From Alphaproteobacteria bacterium (GTDB lineage: Bacteria; Pseudomonadota; Alphaproteobacteria; Rhodospirillales; Rhodospirillaceae): a stretch of DNA of 64,000 bases. Below, piece by piece: positions 35,938-44,560 of the stretch; the first letter of the stretch is position 1, and every line of letters begins with the position of its first letter. A program made the translations under genes and the position numbers. The notes under the pieces are model-generated. The model was not told the origin of the DNA, did not search any database, and was given only the letters and a program-made list of their open reading frames with translations. The stretch spans positions 124,001 to 188,000 of the forward strand of contig QJZR01000012.1 in NCBI GenBank assembly GCA_003246625.1, written 5' to 3'.

Positions 35938-36453
35938 ATGTCCGTTTTCGCGCATCATACGCACGATTTCGCCGCCAACCCGGACGCCGCGCTGCAAGCG
36001 GCGGACGCGCATTTCCAGAAGACCGGTGTCCGCTTCACGCCGTTGCGCCGCCGCGTCTTCGAAATCATCCTGCGCGCGGGAAAGCCGATCGGTGCCTACG
36101 ACATCCTGGAGCGCCTGCGCGACCATGGGAAAATCGCCGCGCCGATTTCGGTGTATCGGGTTCTCGACTTCCTGATCGAGCAACGCTTCGTGCACCGCCT
36201 GGCGACGATCAACGCCTACATGGCATGCGTCACCCCCGAGGATCCGCACGCCGCGCAGTTCCTGATCTGCCAGTGTTGCGGCTCGGTGACCGAGATTTCC
36301 GACCCGATCATCGACAAGGCGATCGCCGAGGGGGCCAAGACGGCGCACTTCCAGGTCAGCTATCCCCTGGTCGAAATCATGGGCGTCTGCGCCGACTGCG
36401 TCCGCGAGGGCAAGACCCCCGCCTCCGGCTGCGCCCCGGATCACGACGACTGA
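35938..36453 (+). CDS. zur: Zinc uptake regulator Zur (Fur family)
   Basis: A 171-residue Fur-family repressor. The winged helix has VRFTPLRRRVFEIILRAGKPIGAYDILERL and APISVYRVLDFLIEQ (the core YRxLxFL). Two CxxC pairs that bind structural zinc are present: CQCCGS and CADC. Sharing the locus with znuABC makes Zur the right member of the family and not Fur. ATG at 35938 with AAGGA upstream; a GTG three bases earlier is equally possible. It is the first gene of zur-znuC-znuB. Confidence 0.93.
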   Translation: MSVFAHHTHDFAANPDAALQAADAHFQKTGVRFTPLRRRVFEIILRAGKPIGAYDILERLRDHGKIAAPISVYRVLDFLIEQRFVHRLATINAYMACVTPEDPHAAQFLICQCCGSVTEISDPIIDKAIAEGAKTAHFQVSYPLVEIMGVCADCVREGKTPASGCAPDHDD

Positions 36454-36470
36454 AGGAACGATCCGCCGCG

Positions 36471-37238
36471 ATGCAGCCCCCCTTCCCCGACTCTGCCCTG
36501 ATCTCGTTGCGGGATATCCGCTTCGGGCTTGGCGGGCAGAGCATCCTGGAAGGGGTGGACCTGGATGTCGCGCCGGGTGAAATCGTCACCGTCGTCGGCC
36601 CCAACGGCGCGGGAAAAAGCACCCTGGCGCGCATCGCCGCCGGCCTGCTGAAGCCCGACGGCGGCACGGTCCGCCGCCGCCCCGGCCTGAAAATCGGCTA
36701 CGTTCCCCAGGATTTCCCCGCCACCCCGCCGATGCCGATGTCGGTGCGGCGTTTCCTCGACCTGCCGGGAAGCCTGACCCAGACCGAGGCGCAGGACGCG
36801 TTGACCCTGCTTTCGGCGGCGCACCTGGCCGACAAGCCGATCGGGCGCCTGTCCGGCGGCGAACGGCAGCGCGTTCTTTTGGCCATGGCGCTGGCCGCGC
36901 GGCCCGGCATCCTGATCCTGGACGAGCCGAGCAAGGGGCTGGACCCCATTTCGGAAAACGACCTCTATGCCCGCCTGCCGCTGCTGCGCGACCGTTTCGG
37001 TTTCGGCGTCTTGATGATTTCCCACGACCTGCACGTGGTGATGGCCGCCACCGACCGCGTCGTCTGCCTCAACAAGCACATCTGCTGCGAAGGGTCGCCG
37101 CGGGACGTGGACGCCATCGCCGCCTTCCGCACCCTGTTCGCCGACCCGGAAATCTCGCATCTGGCGCTCTATCACCATCGCCCCCATCTGCACCCCCACG
37201 ACCACGACGGGGAAGACGGCCACGATGATGACGATTGA
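36471..37238 (+). CDS. znuC: Zinc ABC transporter ATP-binding protein ZnuC
   Basis: A 255-residue ABC ATPase with Walker A GPNGAGKSTLARI, signature LSGGERQRVLLAMAL, Walker B ILILDEPSKGLD and H-loop MISHDLHVV. The C-terminus ends in a His/Asp-rich tail (HHRPHLHPHDHDGEDGHDDD), as usual for zinc transporters and possibly metal-binding. Its last 14 bases overlap znuB. The start ATG at 36471 follows zur by 17 bases. Confidence 0.95.
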   Translation: MQPPFPDSALISLRDIRFGLGGQSILEGVDLDVAPGEIVTVVGPNGAGKSTLARIAAGLLKPDGGTVRRRPGLKIGYVPQDFPATPPMPMSVRRFLDLPGSLTQTEAQDALTLLSAAHLADKPIGRLSGGERQRVLLAMALAARPGILILDEPSKGLDPISENDLYARLPLLRDRFGFGVLMISHDLHVVMAATDRVVCLNKHICCEGSPRDVDAIAAFRTLFADPEISHLALYHHRPHLHPHDHDGEDGHDDDD

Positions 37239-38025
37239 CGACCCCCTGATCCTGCGCCCCCTGATCGCCGGTCTGGCCCTTGCCGTCCTCGGCGCGCCGC
37301 TCGGCTGCCTGCTGGTTTGGCGGCGCATCGCCTTCTTCGGCGAAACCATGGCCCACGTCGCCCTGCCCGGCATCGCCGTCGCCCTGCTCTCCGGCCTGCC
37401 GCCCTTCGCCGGGGCCGCCGCCGCCGCCCTGCTGACCGCCCTGTTGCTGGCGATGATGAACCGTCAGGCGGATACCGGCCTCGACACCCTGCTCGCCGCC
37501 CTGGCCCACGTCGGCCTCTCCGCCGGGTTGATCGTCCTGGCGGTCTCCGACCGCATCCGCCTGGACCCGATGGCGCTGCTGTTCGGCGACATCCTGGCCC
37601 TATCCGCCGCCGACGTCTGGATCACCGCCGCCATCTGCGCGGTCGGCGGCGTCGTCCTGGCGCGCGCCTGGAAGCCGCTGGTCTTCCTGACCCTGCACCG
37701 CGACCTGGCCCGGGTTTCGGGAATCTCCGACCGTGCCTGCGACATCCTGTTCCTGGCCGGGCTGGCCGGTTACGTCGCCCTGGCGATGAAGCTGGTCGGC
37801 GTGCTGCTGGTGACTTCGCTGCTGATCATCCCCGCCGCCGCCGCGCAACCCTTCGCCCGCACTCCCGAAGGCGCGGCGGCCTCCGCCGCGGTGCTGGCGG
37901 GCGGTTCCGTGATCGGCGGCCTGCTGCTGTCGTTCGCCTGGGATTGGCCGTCCGGGCCGGCCATCGTCGCCGTCGCCGGGAGCTTGTTCGCCGCGGCCCG
38001 CCTGATGGCGGCGACGCGGCGCTAG
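37225..38025 (+). CDS. znuB: Zinc ABC transporter permease ZnuB
   Basis: A 266-residue inner-membrane permease of the ABC-3 family with eight to nine helices. Key parts: GCLLVWRRIAFFGETMAHVAL near residues 30-50 (core GETxAHVALPG), the later MKLVGVLLVTSLLIIPAAAA and SFAWDWPSGPAIVAVA. It overlaps znuC by 14 bases, so production is coupled. It completes the znuA / zur-znuC-znuB locus. Confidence 0.95.
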   Translation: MMTIDDPLILRPLIAGLALAVLGAPLGCLLVWRRIAFFGETMAHVALPGIAVALLSGLPPFAGAAAAALLTALLLAMMNRQADTGLDTLLAALAHVGLSAGLIVLAVSDRIRLDPMALLFGDILALSAADVWITAAICAVGGVVLARAWKPLVFLTLHRDLARVSGISDRACDILFLAGLAGYVALAMKLVGVLLVTSLLIIPAAAAQPFARTPEGAAASAAVLAGGSVIGGLLLSFAWDWPSGPAIVAVAGSLFAAARLMAATRR

Positions 38026-38028
38026 ACT

Positions 38029-39324
38029 TCAGTCGAAACGCCGGGGCGAAAAGGCCGAAAGCTTCGCCGCCTCGACGGCGTCGCCCTCGATCTCGGCGGC
38101 CAGGGCGAACCCCGCCACCGGACCCAAGGTCCAGGACAGGTCGCCATACCCCGCCGACAGCAGAACGCGCCCCCCCGCATGCCCCAGAAGAGGCCGGGAA
38201 TCCGGGGCCATCCAGCCGCGCGTCACGTGCAGGCGACCGCCCTCGTCGCGCCAGCCCTTGCCCGCCAAGTCGCGCCAGATGCGGGCATAGGACGCGGCGA
38301 CCAGATAACGCAGGTCGTCCTCGTCCGGCGCGCCGCCCAGGCGATGCGCCCCGGCGGCGGCGATGCGCGCGGGTCCGCGTTCCAGCCACGCCCCCGAGGC
38401 GCCGTCGACCAGAACGCCGCAGGAATCCGGCGCGTCGGCGTCGGGCGGCAGGTCGCGCACCAGGCTGCGTTCGCGATAGGCCAAACAGGCGGAAATCCCG
38501 CCGCGCGCGCCCGGCCAGATCGACGCCGGGCCCGCGTCCTCGCCGCGCACCACCCAGTCGAACGACCGCGTCCGCCCGGCATCCGCCACCTCGACCTTGC
38601 CGTCGCCCTGCGGCCGCACCCGTTCCGGCCAATGGCGCGCCACCTCGGCGCGGCTTTCCAACCCCGCCTTCAACCCATCCAGCACGGCCTCGGCGTCGAC
38701 GACGCGGCGAACCCCGTCGATGCGCACGCCGCGCCCGAAGGCGGACGACAGGTGCGGACAGGCCGCCTCGACCTCGGCAAAACTCAGTTCCCGCAACGTA
38801 CAACCGTGGCGGCGACGCACGTCGTGTTCCGCCCAACCCGCCGCATAGGCGCGTGCGTCGCGATACAGGGTCAGCACCCCGACCTCATCGGTTTCGAACG
38901 GCGCCACCGCCGCCAGGGCGGCGAAGGCCGGACGCGCCTGCGCCAGCAGCCAGGCCCGCTCCGCCGCGATCTTTTCCGCCTCCAGGGGACGGCTGGCGGC
39001 GACCGCGCGCAACACCCAGGCGACGAACCGGGGATCGACGAGCGGCGCCAGACCGCCGCGCACCGCGTTGCCGAGCAACCGCCGCGCCAGGCCGAGCGGA
39101 TATCCGGGCAGGGCCAGGGGCTCCGCCGCGAAATCGCGGATCACGCCGCTTGCCGCGTGGGGATTGACCGCATCGCCGCGGAACCAGACGACGCGGTGGC
39201 CGCGCCAGGCCAGAATCGCCGCCGCGAACACCGCGGCCACGTCGCAGCCGATCACCGCCACGTCGCGCCGCGCGGTTTCCGCCGCCGGGATATCCAGGTT
39301 CGGAAGTTTCAAAGCTTCACGCAT
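38029..39324 (-). CDS. Degenerate DadA-like FAD-dependent oxidoreductase
   Basis: A 431-residue protein with the overall plan of D-amino-acid dehydrogenases (DAO superfamily). The N-terminal nucleotide-binding motif, normally GxGxxG, reads VIGCDVAAVFAAAIL, so two of three glycines are missing (Asp28 and Ala31). The C-terminal half keeps the family pattern MAPDSRPLLGHAGG and LSAGYGDLSWTLGPVAG. Whether it still binds FAD is uncertain. It is convergent with znuB (three bases apart), and its start is 24 bases from the stop of the Hpt gene, which lies upstream on the same strand. A canonical DadA is at 12596-13858. Confidence 0.78.
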   Translation of the reverse strand: MREALKLPNLDIPAAETARRDVAVIGCDVAAVFAAAILAWRGHRVVWFRGDAVNPHAASGVIRDFAAEPLALPGYPLGLARRLLGNAVRGGLAPLVDPRFVAWVLRAVAASRPLEAEKIAAERAWLLAQARPAFAALAAVAPFETDEVGVLTLYRDARAYAAGWAEHDVRRRHGCTLRELSFAEVEAACPHLSSAFGRGVRIDGVRRVVDAEAVLDGLKAGLESRAEVARHWPERVRPQGDGKVEVADAGRTRSFDWVVRGEDAGPASIWPGARGGISACLAYRERSLVRDLPPDADAPDSCGVLVDGASGAWLERGPARIAAAGAHRLGGAPDEDDLRYLVAASYARIWRDLAGKGWRDEGGRLHVTRGWMAPDSRPLLGHAGGRVLLSAGYGDLSWTLGPVAGFALAAEIEGDAVEAAKLSAFSPRRFD

Positions 39325-39348
39325 CGTTCCCCACGCACTCTCGGCGGC

Positions 39349-39960
39349 TCAGCCAAGCGTTCCCGCCGCCAGATCATCGAAACCCCGGGGGGCGAACGCC
39401 ACCACCGGAAAAGCCACGTTTTCCACCGGCGCCCCGGTCAACGCCAAGTCCGGCTCCCGCCCAGGGGGAACCGCCGCCAGGGCCGCCGCGTCGGGCAGCG
39501 CCATGGCCATTCCCATGCGCTGTTCGACGACATGGGAAAGAAGGCGTTCCACCGCCGCCGGAAGACCGGCCAACACCACCCGAAGCGGCCGTTCGAACGG
39601 CACGTAGACGGCCGGATCCTCGCCGGAGATCAGGGACGAACGCGCCGGGTCGAGGGACACGATCTCCGCGGCGAAATCTTTTCCCAGCAGGCGGAACTGT
39701 TCGGCCTCCGCCGCCGACGCCGCGCCGGTTTCCGCCACCGCGCGCAATCCGATCTCCAACAGCGTCGCCACCGCCGACAGCCGCATGAATCCGGCGGACC
39801 CCGCCGAACCCGCGAACTTGTGCACCGGCGCGACCAGATCGGCGACCGCGTCGCCCGGCATGCCGGAGCTCAGCCAAAGGGACAAGGCTTCGCCGAAGCT
39901 TTCTCCCTTGGGGCGCATCGACTCCACGTATCCGGCGACCACGTCATCCAAGGCACTCAT
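39349..39960 (-). CDS. Hpt domain protein (phosphotransfer)
   Basis: A 203-residue protein. Residues about 40-100 form a histidine phosphotransfer domain, with the phospho-acceptor His47 in VHKFAGSAGSAGFMRL, which fits the Hpt pattern HxxxGxxxxxG. The C-terminal 100 residues are not recognised; they are partly hydrophobic and end in AFAPRGFDDLAAGTLG. It is immediately downstream of the receiver protein gene (two bases between) on the same strand, suggesting a phosphorelay pair. Confidence 0.75.
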   Translation of the reverse strand: MSALDDVVAGYVESMRPKGESFGEALSLWLSSGMPGDAVADLVAPVHKFAGSAGSAGFMRLSAVATLLEIGLRAVAETGAASAAEAEQFRLLGKDFAAEIVSLDPARSSLISGEDPAVYVPFERPLRVVLAGLPAAVERLLSHVVEQRMGMAMALPDAAALAAVPPGREPDLALTGAPVENVAFPVVAFAPRGFDDLAAGTLG

Positions 39961-39962
39961 CC

Positions 39963-40346
39963 TCAGCCTCCGTTTTCCGGCAGGTCCGCCCAGATGCCGC
40001 GCAGCCGGTCGGCCAGCGTCATCGGATCGAACGGCTTGCTCAGAACCGCAACCAAGCCGGGAACTTCCGGCGGAGCGACGCTGCCGCTCAGCAGCACCAC
40101 CGGCAGTTCCGCGCCTCCCGGCTGCCGCCGCAACGCCGCCAGGGTTTGCCCACCATCCATGCCCGGCATCCAGAGGTCAAGCAGGACCAGCTGCGGCAGC
40201 CAGTCCCCCCATTCCCGCAGGAAATCCTCGCCGCTGCCCCAGCTGCGCACCGCGAGCCCGCCGATGTCGCGCAAGGCCAATTCGGCGATCTGACGGATGT
40301 CGGCATCGTCATCGACATAGGCGATTCGGCAAAGCGGCGGCGTCAT
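39963..40346 (-). CDS. Single-domain response regulator
   Basis: A 127-residue CheY-like receiver without an output domain. The acidic pocket is AYVDDDADI, the phospho-acceptor Asp57 lies in LVLLDLWMPGMDG, and the switch Ser and Lys are in VVLLSG and LSKPFDP. ATG at 40346 (MTPPLCRIAYVDDD) fits the family N-terminus; an upstream ATG adds 12 residues. It is divergent from the histidine kinase gene with about 205 bases between and immediately upstream of the Hpt gene. Confidence 0.88.
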   Translation of the reverse strand: MTPPLCRIAYVDDDADIRQIAELALRDIGGLAVRSWGSGEDFLREWGDWLPQLVLLDLWMPGMDGGQTLAALRRQPGGAELPVVLLSGSVAPPEVPGLVAVLSKPFDPMTLADRLRGIWADLPENGG

Positions 40347-40551
40347 GGCAACGGTCCACGTGATTTGCATTTTGCAAAGCAAAATGCATCAGCCCCCGAA
40401 CCCGCGCCACTGTTTTACGGCATTTTGCTGGCGGTTTTTCTTGGCACAGCCTAGTCCATTGGGGATATTCGAGTTTCCGGCGAACGAACCGCCGCATGGC
40501 ATTCCGCGTGCATGGTCACGCACCGATACCGGTTTGATTGCCGAGGTTTCC

Positions 40552-41862
40552 ATGGGCCAGCCTCCCCGCATCGACAAGGCCGACGTGCCGCCGCAGACGC
40601 GGCTGCCGCGCGCCTCGCTGGCCGAAATTCCAGCGATGCCGAGCGAATCCGTGCTGCGCCGTTTCGTCGAACACGTGCCGGTGGCCGCCGCGATGTTCGA
40701 CCGCCAGATGCGCTATCTGCTGGCCAGCCGCCGCTGGTATGCCGACTTCGACTTCCTGCCGCCACGCCTGGAGGGCCTGTGCCATTACGACGTGGTGCCG
40801 GTCGCCGAACAGTGGCGGGACCGGCATGCCCTTGCCCTGGCCGGAGAGGACATGCCGGTGGTGGAGGTTTCGTTCGAACGTCCCGACAACGGCAAGACCG
40901 AGTGGATCACCACCCAATCCCTGCCCTGGACGCGCGACGACGGCGAAGTCGGCGGCATCCTGATCTTCGCCGAGCTGATCACCGCGAAAAAGGAAGCGGC
41001 GGCGGCCGAGGAACGGCGCCAAGCCCTGTGGCTGCATCAGCAGAAGATGGAGGCCCTGGGCACCCTGGCCGGCGGCATCGCCCACGAGATCAATTCTCCC
41101 ATCCAGTACATCAGCGACAACCTGGCCTTTCTGGAAAACGCGGTTGGCGACATCGTGCGCCTGGTCGACGCCTATCGCGGCGCCCTGGCCGAATGCGAGG
41201 TTCCGCCCGACATCCGGCAACACCTGCACAAGGCGGAACAAGCCGCCGATCTGGCGTTCCTGCACGCCGAAACCGGCGAATCGGTTCATCAGGCTCTGTC
41301 GGGAATCCGCTCGATCAGCCGCATCGTTTCGGCAATCAAGACCTTTTCCCATCCCGGCAACTTCGAACGCGCGCCGGTGGACCTCAACGCCGTCATCCGC
41401 GACGCGGTGGTGGTCAGCCGCAACCAGTGGAAGCTGCTGGCCGAGATCGAGGAAGACCTCGACGAGGCCTTGCCGCCGATTCTGGGACACGGCGACCAGT
41501 TGGGACAGGTGTTGCTCAACCTTATCGTCAACTCCCTGCAAGCCATCGAGGACGCCGGAACCTCCGGCAAGGGGCACATCCGCCTGTACAGCCGCGACCT
41601 CGGCGACCGCGCGGAGATCCGGGTGGAGGACGACGGCATCGGCATCCCCGCCCACCATCTCGGCAAGATCTTCGACCCCTTCTTCACCACCAAGGCACCG
41701 GGACGCGGCACCGGCCAGGGGCTCAGCATCGCCCACGCCATCGTCGTGCGCGGCCACGGCGGCAGCATCCGCGGCGAAAGCGACCCCGGACGCTTGACCC
41801 GTTTCACCATCGAGTTGCCCTATCGCATCTCGCCGCCGGACGACGAGGGGGGAATCGCATGA
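40552..41862 (+). CDS. PAS-domain sensor histidine kinase
   Basis: A 436-residue cytoplasmic kinase with no transmembrane segment. A PAS domain covers about residues 35-145 (FVEHVPVAAAMFDRQMRYLL). The dimerisation helix carries His178 in LAGGIAHEINSPIQYI, and the ATPase domain has N-box VLLNLIVNSLQAIED, G1 VEDDGIGIP, and F/G2 FDPFFTTKAPGRGTGQGLSI. The helix after the H-box has an unusually long insertion of about 70 residues. ATG at 40552 follows GAGG; a longer reading reaches into the divergent promoter. Its stop overlaps the start of the receiver-HDOD gene (ATGA). Confidence 0.92.
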   Translation: MGQPPRIDKADVPPQTRLPRASLAEIPAMPSESVLRRFVEHVPVAAAMFDRQMRYLLASRRWYADFDFLPPRLEGLCHYDVVPVAEQWRDRHALALAGEDMPVVEVSFERPDNGKTEWITTQSLPWTRDDGEVGGILIFAELITAKKEAAAAEERRQALWLHQQKMEALGTLAGGIAHEINSPIQYISDNLAFLENAVGDIVRLVDAYRGALAECEVPPDIRQHLHKAEQAADLAFLHAETGESVHQALSGIRSISRIVSAIKTFSHPGNFERAPVDLNAVIRDAVVVSRNQWKLLAEIEEDLDEALPPILGHGDQLGQVLLNLIVNSLQAIEDAGTSGKGHIRLYSRDLGDRAEIRVEDDGIGIPAHHLGKIFDPFFTTKAPGRGTGQGLSIAHAIVVRGHGGSIRGESDPGRLTRFTIELPYRISPPDDEGGIA

Positions 41863-43094
41863 CGCCGATGCGGATTCTGTTCGTCGACGACGACACGATG
41901 GTGCTGCAAGGCCTGCGTCGCGCCCTGCACCGCCGCAACGCGGACTGGGCGATGCGTTTCGTCGAAAGCCCCGAAGAAGCTTTCGCCGAACTCGACCGCG
42001 AACCCGCCGAGGTGGTGGTCAGCGACCTGCGCATGCCGGGCATGGACGGCGTGCAGTTTCTGGAACGCATCGCCACCTTGTGGCCGTCCGCGGTCCGCAT
42101 CATCCTGTCCGGCCAGACCGAACGGGAAACCCTGCTCCGCGCCATCGGCCCCGCGCCGCAGTTCCTCAGCAAGCCCTGCACCGTCGAACGCCTGGAATTG
42201 GTGATCTCGCGCGCCTTGCGCCTGCGCCGCATGCTCAAGGACCCGGCGTTTCTGGAACGCATCGGACGTCTGCGCTCGATCCCCAGCCCACCCGCCATCT
42301 ACACCCGCCTGATGGAGGCGATCCGCAACGAGAAGACGCCCCTCGACGCGGTGGGCCGCGTCGTCGCCGAGGACGTGGCCTTCTCCACCCGCGTCCTCGC
42401 CGTCGCCAATTCGCCGATCTATGCCCTGCCGATGACGGTTTCCGACGTCGGACACGCGACCCGCCTGCTCGGCCTCGACACGGTGCGCGCCCTGGCGATG
42501 ACGCACGGCCTGGTTTCGTCGGTCGCCGGTCTGGACATCGGCGGCCTGCCGGTCGAGCAACTGTGGATGGACGGCATCCAGTGCGGCACCGTCACCCGCC
42601 ACGTGGCGCTGAACATGCGCGCGCCCTCCGACCTGGCCAACGAAGCCGCCCTGGCCGGCATGCTGCACGGCATCGGCCAACTGCTGCTGGCGATCAACGA
42701 CCCGCGGCGGCATCGCGCCGCCCGCGCCGCGGCGGAGCAGGGAAAAACCCGGCTGATCGACGCCGAGGAAAAGCTGTTCGGTTTCAACCACGCCCTGGCG
42801 GGGGGATACCTGCTGCATCTGTGGGGTTTCCCCGACGCGGTGGTGGAGGGCGTGATCGGCTGGCCCTTCCCGTCGAACATCGGCGAATTGCCCGACGTGC
42901 CGACCGCCGCCGACCTGGTCCACATCGCCCGCCTGGCGATGGCGCTCGACCGCCGGAAGCCCCAGACCCCGGCGGACGACGGCGAACTCGCCGATCTGGG
43001 CGCCGACCTGGAACGGCTGGCCGCCTGCGGCGCGCGCGACGGACTGGCGCAATGGGTCGGCAACTGCCCGCACCTGGGCCACGGCTCCCTGTAA
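41859..43094 (+). CDS. Response regulator with HDOD output domain
   Basis: A 411-residue protein with an N-terminal receiver (RILFVDDDTMV; phospho-acceptor Asp56 in VVVSDLRMPGMDG; Lys in FLSKPCT) and a C-terminal HDOD domain of about 200 residues (IPSPPAIYTRLMEAI, FSTRVLAVANSPIY, LAGMLHGIGQLLLA). HDOD domains are non-catalytic relatives of HD hydrolases used in signalling. The gene overlaps the kinase stop by four bases and has a strong GGGGGGAAT region upstream, so it is the cognate partner of the kinase. Confidence 0.92.
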   Translation: MTPMRILFVDDDTMVLQGLRRALHRRNADWAMRFVESPEEAFAELDREPAEVVVSDLRMPGMDGVQFLERIATLWPSAVRIILSGQTERETLLRAIGPAPQFLSKPCTVERLELVISRALRLRRMLKDPAFLERIGRLRSIPSPPAIYTRLMEAIRNEKTPLDAVGRVVAEDVAFSTRVLAVANSPIYALPMTVSDVGHATRLLGLDTVRALAMTHGLVSSVAGLDIGGLPVEQLWMDGIQCGTVTRHVALNMRAPSDLANEAALAGMLHGIGQLLLAINDPRRHRAARAAAEQGKTRLIDAEEKLFGFNHALAGGYLLHLWGFPDAVVEGVIGWPFPSNIGELPDVPTAADLVHIARLAMALDRRKPQTPADDGELADLGADLERLAACGARDGLAQWVGNCPHLGHGSL

Positions 43095-43174
43095 AAGTTC
43101 CCGCCTGACCTGTTGATTTCGCCGGACGAAGCCGTCACCTTGGGAAGGCTTCCATCGACAAGGAAACCCATCCC

Positions 43175-43699
43175 ATGACTCATCCGTTCATCGTCTCCGT
43201 GGTCTGCCCGGACCGGCCCGGCCTGATCGCCGCCCTGGCCGAATGCCTGTTCGACCTGGGCGCGAACCTGGGCGACGCCTCGTTCTCGGTTCTTGGGCGC
43301 GGCGCGGAATTCACCGCCGTTTGCGAGATGCCCGCCGCCGTCTCGGCCGCGGAGATCGACGCCGCCCTGCGCGCCCTGCCCGAGGCCGAGGGCGGCGAGG
43401 TTTCGGTGCGCGCCTTCGCCTTCGCGCCGGAACAGGACGACAGCGGCCGCACCACCCACCTGATCGAGGTAGGCGGCGGCGACCGCCCCGGACTGGTGGC
43501 GCGCCTGGCCGAGGTCTTTCAGCAGTACGGCGCCAACATCGTGCAGTTGAACAGCGCGCGCAGCGCCCGCGGCGGCCGCGCCTCGTACGTCATCCGCGTC
43601 GCCGCGCACATTCCGGCGGACTGCGGCGAATCGTGCCTCAACACGGTGGCGAACACCGCGGGCGAACTGGGGCTCACCTGCCGCGTCGATCCGGTATAG
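43175..43699 (+). CDS. GcvR-like double ACT domain protein
   Basis: A 174-residue protein with two ACT domains (about residues 5-75 and 90-170), starting FIVSVVCPDRPGLIAALAEC and repeating with HLIEVGGGDRPGLVARLAEV. This plan matches the glycine cleavage transcriptional repressor GcvR and related amino-acid sensors. The ligand is not known and no gcv genes are near. ATG at 43175 follows AAGGA. It faces the Fnr-type gene convergently with 15 bases between. Confidence 0.82.
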   Translation: MTHPFIVSVVCPDRPGLIAALAECLFDLGANLGDASFSVLGRGAEFTAVCEMPAAVSAAEIDAALRALPEAEGGEVSVRAFAFAPEQDDSGRTTHLIEVGGGDRPGLVARLAEVFQQYGANIVQLNSARSARGGRASYVIRVAAHIPADCGESCLNTVANTAGELGLTCRVDPV

Positions 43700-43714
43700 A
43701 AAGGAAACCCGGTC

Positions 43715-44428
43715 TCAGGCGGGCTGAGGCGCCCCGGCAACCGCGGTCAACGCCGCGCGATCGATGGAAAAGCGCCGCACCCCGGCGGAGCGCAGAACCC
43801 CGGCGCGGCGGAATTCCGCGACGGTGCGGCTGGCGGTTTCGGTGGTGATACCCAGCATCGCGCCGATATCCTCGCGCGAGAGGATTTCGAACACCTCGCC
43901 CCCCTCGGCAAGCTGCAACAGCAGACGCGCCACCCGCACCCGCGCGCTGCCGGTGGACAACTGGGTCAGCCAGGTATCGGCCTCCACCACCGAGGCATGC
44001 CAGAAGGCCATCAGTTGGCGATGCAGGCGCGGCGTTTCGCTTTCGATGCGCAACAGCACGTCGCGCGGAATGCGGCAGGCCCTGGTCGATTTCAGCGCCA
44101 CCGCCTGATGCTCGCAATCCCGGCCGAGCAGAACCTCCAGCGCGATCGCCGAGCCGCCGCGCGCCAGGCGAACGATGCGTTGCCCGCCATCGGGAAGGAA
44201 CTGTTCCAGCTTGACCAGGCCCTCGCGGATCATGAACACCGCCTGTCCCGGGTCGCCCTGCCGATAGATCACGCTTCCCGAGGAGAACTCGGCGTCGTCG
44301 ATCGGCATCTGGCCGAAACGTTGCAATTCGTCGTCGGTCAGGTCGCGGAACAAGGCGACGTCGCGGCTGGCGCATCCACGGCAGGCCTGTTCCAGTTCCG
44401 GCAAACCGTCAAATCGCGATAAATCCAA
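43715..44428 (-). CDS. Crp/Fnr family regulator, Fnr-like
   Basis: A 237-residue regulator with a cyclic-nucleotide-type beta roll and a C-terminal winged helix. The recognition helix ITTETASRTVAEFRRAG has the E..SR pattern of Fnr, which reads TTGAT half-sites. An N-terminal CRGC (Cys16, Cys19) plus Cys105 and Cys118 could hold an iron-sulfur cluster, but the third N-terminal cysteine of E. coli FNR is absent. Oxygen sensing is therefore possible, not shown. The start is TTG at 44428 with AGGTGG upstream. It is divergent from dusA. Confidence 0.85.
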   Translation of the reverse strand: MDLSRFDGLPELEQACRGCASRDVALFRDLTDDELQRFGQMPIDDAEFSSGSVIYRQGDPGQAVFMIREGLVKLEQFLPDGGQRIVRLARGGSAIALEVLLGRDCEHQAVALKSTRACRIPRDVLLRIESETPRLHRQLMAFWHASVVEADTWLTQLSTGSARVRVARLLLQLAEGGEVFEILSREDIGAMLGITTETASRTVAEFRRAGVLRSAGVRRFSIDRAALTAVAGAPQPA

Positions 44429-44560
44429 CTTGCAGCCACCTATCGTCGTTACCCGTTACCCTTCGGTTTGGACTTCTTCTGTCCTTTTTGCCATTTTTCC
44501 GCAAGGATGTCTCGCCGTCATGCCATATGCTCTGCGTCCCGCGCACAACCGGTGACCCCG

